Shown: positions 38,110-44,743 of the stretch, in pieces
How the letters are laid out: every line of letters begins with the position of its first letter
How positions within the stretch are numbered: position 1 is the first letter of the stretch
Assembly: GCF_019218755.1 (NCBI RefSeq)
Contig: NZ_JAHUWZ010000001.1
Span: forward strand, 1,054,001-1,118,000
Direction of reading: 5' to 3'
Length of the DNA stretch: 64,000 nucleotides
DNA from: Acidovorax sp. sif1233
Lineage (GTDB): Bacteria > Pseudomonadota > Gammaproteobacteria > Burkholderiales > Burkholderiaceae_C
The notes under the pieces: model-generated
Told to the model about the DNA's origin: nothing
The model's input: the letters and a program-made list of their open reading frames with translations, nothing else
The model's database searches: none
Translations under genes and position numbers: made by a program

Positions 38110-39078
38110 ATGGCCATCCAGTGGTTCCCCGGTCACATGCACCTGACCCGCAAAGCCATCACCGAACGCATCAAGGACATTGACGTGGTGATCGAGGTGC
38201 TGGACGCGCGCCTGCCCGGCTCCAGCGCCAACCCGCTGCTGGCCGAGATCACGGGCCACAAGCCCACGCTCAAGGTGCTCAACAAGCAGGACGTGGCCGA
38301 CCCGGCACGCACGGCCTTGTGGGTGGACTGGTACAACGCCCAGAGCGACACGCGCGCCTTGCCGCTCGATGCGTCCGACCCGGCCCCCACGCGCAAGCTC
38401 ATCGACGCCTGCCACCTGCTGTCGCCCAACCGGGGCGGCATGGCCAAGCCCATGCGCGTGCTCATCTGTGGCGTGCCCAACGTGGGCAAGTCCACGCTGA
38501 TCAACACCCTCTCCAACAAGCGCCAGGCCAAGACCGGCGACGAGGCCGGCATCACCAAGCTGGAGCAGCGCATCACGCTGGCCGACGACTTCTACCTGTG
38601 GGACACGCCCGGCATGCTGTGGCCGCGCATCATCGTGCCCGAAAGCGGCTACAACCTGGCCGCCAGCGGCGCGGTAGGCCGCAATGCCTTCGACGAGGAA
38701 CTGGTGGCGCTGGAGCTGCTGCGCCGCCTGCAGCAGCACTACGCCCCGCTGCTGGAGGCACGCTACAAGCTGGGCCTGCCAGCCGGCGCCATGGCCACGA
38801 TGCAGGACGACGAACTGCTCGAGGCCATCGGCCGCAAGCGCGGCGCCATGCTGGGCGGCGGCCGCGTGAACCTGCAAAAGACGGCCGAGATCGTGATGAC
38901 CGATTTCCGCACCGCGATCCTGGGCCGCATCACGCTGGAAACCCCGCAGGAGTTCGAGGCCTGGCGGGCCGCCGGGCTGGCCGAGGACGCCAGGCGCCAG
39001 GCCCGCAAGGACGCGCGCGCCAAGGCCAAGGGCAAGGGTTCGGGCGTGCGCGAACCGGCGTCCGGCGACGCCGAGTAG
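38110..39078 (+). CDS. ylqF: ribosome biogenesis GTPase YlqF
   Basis: Circularly permuted GTPase that assists late 50S subunit assembly. The 322 residues start IQWFPGHMHLTRKAI, the diagnostic RbgA/YlqF N-terminus. The G motifs then come in permuted order: G4 LNKQDVAD, G1 GVPNVGKSTLIN, G3 DTPGMLWP. A Lys-rich C-terminal tail (about 295-320) fits rRNA contact. It stands alone on the plus strand. Confidence 0.93.
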   Translation: MAIQWFPGHMHLTRKAITERIKDIDVVIEVLDARLPGSSANPLLAEITGHKPTLKVLNKQDVADPARTALWVDWYNAQSDTRALPLDASDPAPTRKLIDACHLLSPNRGGMAKPMRVLICGVPNVGKSTLINTLSNKRQAKTGDEAGITKLEQRITLADDFYLWDTPGMLWPRIIVPESGYNLAASGAVGRNAFDEELVALELLRRLQQHYAPLLEARYKLGLPAGAMATMQDDELLEAIGRKRGAMLGGGRVNLQKTAEIVMTDFRTAILGRITLETPQEFEAWRAAGLAEDARRQARKDARAKAKGKGSGVREPASGDAE

Positions 39079-39200
39079 GCCCCGCGCCCGGGGCCGCGGG
39101 CGCCGGCCAGGGCATCCCGGGCGGTGGGCGCGCACGGCAGGCTCGGTGGCCGCGGGGTATCGCGTTACCATGCCAGCCTGGCTGTTACCGCCTGAAACCA

Positions 39201-41498
39201 ATGCCCGCTGCTGTCCCTTCCTCGCCTTCCGAACGAGACGATGCCACCACCGAGCAATTGGTGCGGGCTGGCTCCTGGACGGTCATGGTCACGGGCACCG
39301 TCATCGCCGCCCTGCTGCTGCTGGACCGGCCCCTGTCGTGGACCCACGTGCTGCTCAACCTGGGCGCGGGCGCGATGGGGGGCGTGGCGGTGCTGCTGGG
39401 GCGCCTGCGGCGCTGGCACCAGGCGGCACTGGTGCTGATCTGGGGCGTCTGGGGCGTGGTCGCCATCGTGGCCGCGACCAACGGGGGCCTGCGGGGCCCC
39501 AACCTGCTCAACTTTCCCGTGCTGATCGTGTTCGCCGGCTGGATCCTCGGCGCGCGGCCCACCCTGGTGCTGACCGGTGCCACGGGCGTGCTGTTCCTGT
39601 TCTTCGTCTGGGCCGACCTGCGGGGCTGGCTGCCCGCGGCGCGCTATGGCAACCGGCTGGCCTATGTCGCCTACCTGAGCGGAATCCTGGCGGTCACGGC
39701 GGCGGCCACCCTGCTGTCGCGCCGCAGCTATCTGCGCCGCGTGCAGGAGGCACAGCGCACCGCCGTGAACCTGGCCACCATCGATGCCGAGCTGCGCAAG
39801 CTGCAGCGCGCGGTGGAGCAAAGCCCCGAGAGCATTGTCATCACCGACCTGCAGGGGCGCGTCGAATACGTCAACGCCGCCTTCCTCGCGCGCACCGGGT
39901 ACGCGCGCGGCGAAGTGCTGGGCCAGCCCTCCGCGCTGGTGTCCAGCAACGGCATGGCGCCCGCCCAGCGCCAGGGGCTGCGCGACACGCTGGCGCGCGG
40001 CGAGAACTGGGCGGGCGAGCAGCTCAACCGCCGCAAGGACGGTGCCGAGATCGCCGAGGCCGTGGTGGTGGCGCCGATCCGCCAGCCCGACGGGCACATC
40101 AGCCACTACGTGGAGCTCAAGCAGGACGTCACCGAGCGCAAGCACGCGGCGCAGGAGATCCACCGCCTGGCGCACTTCGACAGCCTCACCAGCCTGCCCA
40201 ACCGCTTCACGCTGGTGGAGCGGCTGTCCGCGCTGCAGGGGCGCCCGGGCCGGGCACCCAGCACCCAGCATGCGCTGCTGCTGCTCGACCTGGACCGTTT
40301 CACCACCTTCAACGATGCGCGCGGCAGCGAGATGGGCGACCGCCTGCTGTGCGCGGTGGCGCTGCGCCTGTCCGAGATCCTGCCCCCCCAGGGCCTGCTC
40401 GTGCGCGTGGCGGGCGATGAATTTGCCGTGGTGCTGCATGGCCTGGGCGCGGACGCCTCGCTCGCGGGCCGGCATGCGCTGGCCTTCGCGGAAAAACTGC
40501 AGTCGGCGCTGCTGCGGCCGCTGCGCCTGCAGGACAACAATGCCGAGGAGGCGCAACTGGGCGCCAGCGTGGGCATCACGCTCTACCCGCAGAGCGCCAA
40601 CGACGTCGCGCACGACGCCCTGCGCCGCGCGGGCACCGCGCTGCACCGCGCCAAGCAGGCGGGCGGCGGGCGCGCGGCCTTCTTCGAGCAGGGCATGGGC
40701 GAGGCGGCCGAGCAGCGCTTTCGCGTGGAGCGCGAGCTGCGCCAGGCCATCGGGGCGGACGAGCTGCGCCTGTACCTGCAGTCGCAGGTGGACGTGCAGG
40801 GCCAGCTCACCGGCGCCGAGGTGCTGGTGCGCTGGCAGCATCCGCGCGACGGCCTGGTGCCGCCAGGCGTCTTCATCCCCGTGGCCGAGGAATCGGACCT
40901 CATCGTGAGCCTGGGCAACTGGGTGCTCACGCACGCCTGCGCGCTGCTGGCGGGGCCGGTGTTCCAGGAGCGCCGCCTGCGGCTGTCGGTCAACCTGAGC
41001 GCGCGGCAGTTCCGGCAGGCGGGTTTCGTGCCGCAGCTGCGCGCGGTGCTGGCGGCCACGGGCGCCGACCCGCGGCTGTTGACGCTGGAGGTGACCGAGG
41101 GCCTGGTGATCGATGATTTCGATGACGCCGTGGCCAAGATGGGGCAGCTCGCGGCGCTGGGGGTGGACATGTCGCTGGACGACTTCGGCACGGGCTACTC
41201 GTCGCTGGCCTACCTCAAGCGCCTGCCCATCCAGGAGATCAAGATCGACCGCTCCTTCGTGCGCGACGCGCCCACCAATGCCGATGATGGCGTGCTGGTG
41301 GAGGGCATCCTGGCGGTGGCCCGCCACTTCGGCCTGCGCGTGGTGGCCGAGGGCGTGGAGACCCGCGACCAGGCCGAGTTCCTGAGCCAGCGCGCGCCCG
41401 ACATCGTGTACCAGGGCTACCTGTTCGGCCGCCCCGAGCCCGATACCGACTGGCTGGCCCGCACGGCGCGGGCCGACGCCGCGAGCACGCGGAACTGA
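39201..41498 (+). CDS. membrane PAS-GGDEF-EAL protein (cyclic-di-GMP turnover)
   Basis: The 765 residues have about five N-terminal membrane segments (25-175) and a PAS domain (about 195-310, with SPESIVITDLQG). A GGDEF domain follows with the variant signature AGDEF (404-408), then an EAL domain with the variant EVL (540-542). The other phosphodiesterase residues are kept: Asn598 in NLSARQF, the Glu of EVTEGLV, Asp660 and Asp661 in DDFGTGYSS, and Lys681 in KIDRSF. Diguanylate cyclase activity is uncertain; phosphodiesterase activity looks possible. The ATG at MPAAVPSSP was chosen; the open frame extends far upstream through ylqF in another frame and is not real. Confidence 0.88.
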   Translation: MPAAVPSSPSERDDATTEQLVRAGSWTVMVTGTVIAALLLLDRPLSWTHVLLNLGAGAMGGVAVLLGRLRRWHQAALVLIWGVWGVVAIVAATNGGLRGPNLLNFPVLIVFAGWILGARPTLVLTGATGVLFLFFVWADLRGWLPAARYGNRLAYVAYLSGILAVTAAATLLSRRSYLRRVQEAQRTAVNLATIDAELRKLQRAVEQSPESIVITDLQGRVEYVNAAFLARTGYARGEVLGQPSALVSSNGMAPAQRQGLRDTLARGENWAGEQLNRRKDGAEIAEAVVVAPIRQPDGHISHYVELKQDVTERKHAAQEIHRLAHFDSLTSLPNRFTLVERLSALQGRPGRAPSTQHALLLLDLDRFTTFNDARGSEMGDRLLCAVALRLSEILPPQGLLVRVAGDEFAVVLHGLGADASLAGRHALAFAEKLQSALLRPLRLQDNNAEEAQLGASVGITLYPQSANDVAHDALRRAGTALHRAKQAGGGRAAFFEQGMGEAAEQRFRVERELRQAIGADELRLYLQSQVDVQGQLTGAEVLVRWQHPRDGLVPPGVFIPVAEESDLIVSLGNWVLTHACALLAGPVFQERRLRLSVNLSARQFRQAGFVPQLRAVLAATGADPRLLTLEVTEGLVIDDFDDAVAKMGQLAALGVDMSLDDFGTGYSSLAYLKRLPIQEIKIDRSFVRDAPTNADDGVLVEGILAVARHFGLRVVAEGVETRDQAEFLSQRAPDIVYQGYLFGRPEPDTDWLARTARADAASTRN

Positions 41499-41517
41499 TA
41501 CGCAAGGTTCAAATGAA

Positions 41518-41559
41518 AATAGCTGCCAGCGCTTGATGGCAAAGCGCTGGCAGCTATTG
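41518..41559. repeat. family 1 dispersed repeat forming a perfect 17-bp inverted repeat
   Basis: AATAGCTGCCAGCGCTT and AAGCGCTGGCAGCTATT are exact complements with a short loop, 19 bases past the GGDEF-EAL stop. It is the most symmetric copy of family 1 here and can act as a transcript-end hairpin for the convergent genes on either side. Confidence 0.8.
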
Positions 41560-41601
41560 ATATGATAGCAAGAGGGTGGTGGGCGCGTGCGCGCCACCGC
41601 G

Positions 41602-41745
41602 TTACTTGTTCTTTTCCTTGCCACGCGGAATGACGGAGGTCACCGGTGGCATGGGGCGGTCAGAACCGCCGCTTTCCTTGGGCAGCGAAGTGTCCTTCTT
41701 GGGTTTCTTCGCCATCTTGTTGCTGCGTTGTTCGCCTTTTGCCAT
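41602..41745 (-). CDS. small basic conserved-type protein, 47 residues
   Basis: A very short, lysine-rich, probably unstructured protein (MAKGEQRSNKMAKKPKKD at the start, RGKEKNK at the end). It is supported by a near-perfect AGGAGG ribosome site 4 bases before the ATG. I do not know a function; its charge would suit nucleic-acid or ribosome binding, but that is speculation. Confidence 0.65.
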   Translation of the reverse strand: MAKGEQRSNKMAKKPKKDTSLPKESGGSDRPMPPVTSVIPRGKEKNK

Positions 41746-41831
41746 GGGGCCTCCTGTAAGGGTCTCGGAATGGGACCGTGCCGGCATGGTACGTCACAAA
41801 CGGGGTGCGTTCGCGGCCACCTTCGTGGTGC

Positions 41832-42281
41832 TCATGCAGGCATGGCGGCCGTGGCCTCGATTTCTATGAGCATGCCGTCAAGCGCCAGCCGGGGCACGGG
41901 GATCAGGGTGCAGGCCGGTGCCGCCCCGTCGGGCCACAGGCTGCGCACCGCCTGGCTGAACAGGGCCAGCCGCTGTTCGGTGTGGTCCACGACCAGCACG
42001 GTGAGCTTGGCCACATCGTGCACGCTGGCTCCTGCCCCGACCAGTGCCATGCGCAGGTTGGTGAACGCCTGCCGCAACTGCTCGCCAAAGTCGGCGGAAA
42101 GCTGTCCCGCCGCGTTTTCGCCGCCCTGGCCCGCCACGTAGACGGTGCGCGCCTGGGCAGGCGCCACCACCACGTGGGTGTAGCCGTTGGCGCGCGGGTC
42201 GTACAGGCCGGGCGGGTTGAGGAAGCGGAGCTTGGAGGCGGCCGTGGCGGGGCGCAGGGTCGTCGCGGAATCAGGGCGCAT
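41832..42281 (-). CDS. Rid-family (YjgF/YER057c/UK114) protein lacking the catalytic arginine
   Basis: The 149 residues have the Rid fold: VYVAGQGGENAAGQLSADF, then QAFTNLRMALVGAGASVHDVAKLTV and the IEIEATA end. In active RidA imine deaminases the segment reads PARSCVEVARL. Here it is PACTLIPVPRL, so the arginine equivalent to Arg105 is Cys124, the only cysteine in the protein. Deamination of 2-aminoacrylate is therefore unlikely; it belongs to one of the other Rid subgroups. A SoxR-type promoter lies upstream, with soxR divergent, so it is probably induced by redox-cycling compounds. Confidence 0.85.
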   Translation of the reverse strand: MRPDSATTLRPATAASKLRFLNPPGLYDPRANGYTHVVVAPAQARTVYVAGQGGENAAGQLSADFGEQLRQAFTNLRMALVGAGASVHDVAKLTVLVVDHTEQRLALFSQAVRSLWPDGAAPACTLIPVPRLALDGMLIEIEATAAMPA

Positions 42282-42387
42282 GGTGCAGGAGTCCAGAGGT
42301 GGGTGGTGAAGTGAAGCCAAAGGTGGAATGGCCAGGGAAACCAGGGCGGCCGCCGTGGGCTCGGCGGCTTCTCCGGTTTCATGGGTT

Positions 42388-42418
42388 AGTATCAAACCTC
42401 AAGTTAAATTGAGGTCAA
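42388..42418 (-). promoter_or_regulatory. SoxR-type promoter driving the Rid-family gene
   Basis: Read on the minus strand, TTGACC (42413-42418) and GATACT (42388-42393) are separated by 19 bases, the abnormally long spacer typical of MerR-family activated promoters. The 18-bp SoxR box occupies the spacer and the inner edge of the -35. Confidence 0.75.
42397..42414. promoter_or_regulatory. SoxR box
   Basis: CCTCAAGTTAAATTGAGG differs in a single base from the Escherichia coli soxS operator CCTCAAGTTAACTTGAGG as I remember it. It lies between the soxR start and the divergent Rid-family gene, so SoxR can both activate the latter and limit its own expression. Confidence 0.85.
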
Positions 42419-42450
42419 ATGCCGTGGAGAAAAACCCTGCAGGAGTTGTT

Positions 42451-42960
42451 GTGAAGCCAGGCAAGCGCGTCGTCCCCATCGTCCCCCCCGCCCCCGGTGT
42501 GCAGGGCGCCCCCGTTCCCGACGTGCCGGTGCACGAACAGTCCGAGCTGTCGGTGGGCGAGGTCGCCAGCCGCAGCGGCCTGGCCGTCTCCGCGCTGCAT
42601 TTCTACGAGTCGCGCGGGCTCATCGCCAGCGTGCGCAATGCGGGCAACCAGCGGCGCTACCCGCGCTCCGTGCTGCGCCGCGTGGCGGTGATCAAGGTGG
42701 CGCAGCGCATGGGCGTGCCCCTGGCCGCCATCGCCGATGCCTTGCAGGCCCTGCCCGCCGGACGCACTCCCACGGTGGCGGACTGGCGCCGCCTGTCGGC
42801 CCGCTGGCGCGACGACCTGGACGAGCGCATCCGCACGCTGACGGCATTGCGCGACCAGCTCGACGGCTGCATTGGCTGTGGCTGCCTGTCGCTCAAGGTC
42901 TGCCCGCTGCGCAATGCGCACGACACGCTGGCGCAGGAAGGGCCCGGGCCGCATTTTTGA
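42451..42960 (+). CDS. soxR: redox-sensitive transcriptional activator SoxR
   Basis: MerR-family dimeric regulator of 169 residues. The winged helix-turn-helix begins at about 33 ([20 protein letters not shown], then the [17 protein letters not shown] wing) and is followed by a dimerisation helix. The [2Fe-2S] cluster is held by [12 protein letters not shown] (Cys140, 143, 145, 151), the exact SoxR spacing. I chose the GTG preceded by CAGGAG (42440-42445), because longer readings would run through the SoxR box. No soxS is present, as usual outside enterics, where SoxR acts directly on target genes. Confidence 0.93.
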   Translation: MKPGKRVVPIVPPAPGVQGAPVPDVPVHEQSELSVGEVASRSGLAVSALHFYESRGLIASVRNAGNQRRYPRSVLRRVAVIKVAQRMGVPLAAIADALQALPAGRTPTVADWRRLSARWRDDLDERIRTLTALRDQLDGCIGCGCLSLKVCPLRNAHDTLAQEGPGPHF

Positions 42961-43183
42961 GCGCAGGTGCGTGATTTGCTGCGCCTGCCGGCGCGTGGTG
43001 AGCGGGTGGCGTCGCTTGTGCCCGTGGTCAGCAACAAGCCTCGAAGGCAGTGGCTGCCGCAGGTTGGTGGAAAAGGGGCTGCCATGCGGTGATTGCTGCA
43101 GGCGGATGGGGTGCGAGGGCAGAATGGGGCCAGGAGCGGACGCTCGATACACTCCCGCGCACTCCACAAGGCATCTGATCTCC

Positions 43184-43546
43184 ATGACCATCGCACTTAG
43201 CACCGTAATCATCTATGCGAAGGACATGCATCGCAGCGCCCGGTTTTACAGTGAGAACTTTGGCTACGAGACAAGTGGCGAAATCAGTGAGGGACTTATC
43301 GAACTTCGCCCGATTGCCGGCGGCGCCGAGATACTGATCCATCAGGCCGCCAAAAGTCTTAGGCTTGGCTCCGCCGCCATCAAGATGTCATTTGCGGTGA
43401 CTGATGTGCAAAAGTTCGTCGCGGCCGCCAAGGCAACGGGCGTTGTCTTCGGGGCCATCCATCAAGCAAACGGCTACGCATTCGCCAACACAAAAGATCC
43501 AGACGGGAACTCGGTCAGCGTTTCAAGCCGCAAGTTTCGCGACTGA
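43184..43546 (+). CDS. VOC-superfamily (glyoxalase/bleomycin-resistance-like) protein
   Basis: The 120 residues have paired beta-alpha-beta-beta-beta units: STVIIYAKDMHRSARFYSENFG at the start and a second unit ending KDPDGNSVSVSS. VOC proteins use this fold for metal-dependent isomerisation, oxygenation or drug binding; the metal ligands are not clear enough to assign one. Its base composition is visibly less GC-rich than its neighbours, as in the next GNAT gene, which suggests later arrival. Confidence 0.8.
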   Translation: MTIALSTVIIYAKDMHRSARFYSENFGYETSGEISEGLIELRPIAGGAEILIHQAAKSLRLGSAAIKMSFAVTDVQKFVAAAKATGVVFGAIHQANGYAFANTKDPDGNSVSVSSRKFRD

Positions 43547-43806
43547 CCGAGTTGGGGCCCGAGGCCGCCGCTGGACGAAACCACCCCAAAGCTGGCGTTG
43601 ATTCACTGCCCGCTGGCTTGCGGCCCAAACCGCGTTGTCCAGGTGTCCGGCGCCTGCCTACTGGCAAGCTATAGTTTGCCGAGGTGATGCCTGCCGGGCT
43701 TGTCGGAAATTTGATATGTGTGCTTTTGAACAGCGCACTGACCGCAAGCCCCATCTGCAAGCCACTTCCAGGAGGAATCAGTGTCCAGAATATTCCGCAA
43801 GGTGCA

Positions 43807-43845
43807 GTCTATCCCGCAAGTTTTGCGGGATACATCACGTTAGAC
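43807..43845 (+). repeat. hairpin with attC-like end just before the GNAT gene
   Basis: TATCCCGCAA (43810-43819) and TTGCGGGATA (43823-43832) form a perfect 10-bp stem. GTCTATC at its left (43807) nearly mirrors GTTAGAC at 43839-43845. GTTAGAC fits the integron core GTTRRRY and the GNAT ATG follows 6 bases later, as in gene cassettes. The element is shorter than typical attC sites. Confidence 0.4.
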
Positions 43846-43851
43846 CGCACT

Positions 43852-44412
43852 ATGAGCAACTTCCCGGAGCTCGAGACTCAGAATCTCCTTTTGCGGGAGA
43901 TCGTTGACACTGATGCTGAAGATCTTTTGAGCATTCATGGCGACGCCCAGCACATGAAGTGGTTTGGATCGGATCCCTTGACAGACATCGACGGGGCGAG
44001 AAGTCTGATCCAGACGTTTGCGAAATGGCGTGAGGAACCTGCGTCCGGCACCCGCTGGGGCATACAGCTAAGAAGCGTCCCCGGCCTGATTGGAACTTGC
44101 GGCCTGTTCCGCTGGAACCGAAACTGGCGAATGTGCGTGGTGGGCTATGAAATCTCTCCGCTGCACCAGGGACGCGGCTACATGAAAGAGGCATTGGCTT
44201 CGGTTCTCGCTTGGGGATTCGGAGAGATGGAGTTGAACCGTGTAGAAGCACAGGTGCATCCCGACAATCGAGCCTCCTTGGCCGTGCTCGGAAGGCTTGG
44301 CTTTGTGGAGGAAGGGCGCCTCAGAGAGGTTGGGTATTGGGCGGGGTCCCATCATGACCTGATGCTGCACTCGCTTCTGAAGCGGGATTGGAGGAGCGGC
44401 GGTGCGGCCTGA
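43852..44412 (+). CDS. GNAT-family N-acetyltransferase (RimJ/RimL-like)
   Basis: The 186 residues have the GNAT fold: ETQNLLLREIVDTDAEDLL start, a central VVGYEISPLHQGRGYMKEAL with the acetyl-CoA pyrophosphate loop (QGRGY), and VEAQVHPDNRASLAVLGRLGF at the C-terminal half. This layout is that of RimJ/RimL-type protein or small-molecule acetyltransferases; the substrate is unknown. GC content is lower than the surroundings, and a cassette-like hairpin precedes it. Confidence 0.85.
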   Translation: MSNFPELETQNLLLREIVDTDAEDLLSIHGDAQHMKWFGSDPLTDIDGARSLIQTFAKWREEPASGTRWGIQLRSVPGLIGTCGLFRWNRNWRMCVVGYEISPLHQGRGYMKEALASVLAWGFGEMELNRVEAQVHPDNRASLAVLGRLGFVEEGRLREVGYWAGSHHDLMLHSLLKRDWRSGGAA

Positions 44413-44460
44413 CAGGCCGGTCAACTCCGAGGTTGAGCACCCTGTCGTCCCAGGATGGGG

Positions 44461-44706
44461 TCAAGAATGGACGAAGGTCAGGACGGCGAGAAGCACCACC
44501 CCGGCCACAAAGAGGAGTCCGTCGAGCAGCAGGACGCTGCGGACAGCAAGACCAGGAACTCGGCTGGCGAACTCTCGCAATTGATCGGCGACCGCATGGC
44601 CGCGCGGAAGCACCGCCGCGGCGGCAAGAAGGCCCGCGACGACCAGAACGGCCAGCAGCAGCGCTGCAGCCAGGTACCCAAGCAGAAAGCCAAACGCATT
44701 CATCAT
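44461..44706 (-). CDS. small two-helix membrane protein downstream of the 1046-residue protein
   Basis: The 81 residues have two strongly hydrophobic segments (about 5-32 and 57-79) joined by a polar loop with HAVADQLREFASRVPG. No family recognised. It starts 37 bases after the large uncharacterised gene on the same strand, suggesting cotranscription. Two adjacent ATGs make the start uncertain by one codon. Confidence 0.65.
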   Translation of the reverse strand: MMNAFGFLLGYLAAALLLAVLVVAGLLAAAAVLPRGHAVADQLREFASRVPGLAVRSVLLLDGLLFVAGVVLLAVLTFVHS

Positions 44707-44743
44707 GGTGCCCCCGGCGCCTCGCATGCTATTGCCACATCGG

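Noticed and set aside
38319..39200. Extension of the GGDEF-EAL frame upstream by 294 codons
   Set aside because: It runs through ylqF in another frame and is Gly/Arg/Ala-rich. The ATG at 39201 directly precedes the first membrane segment.
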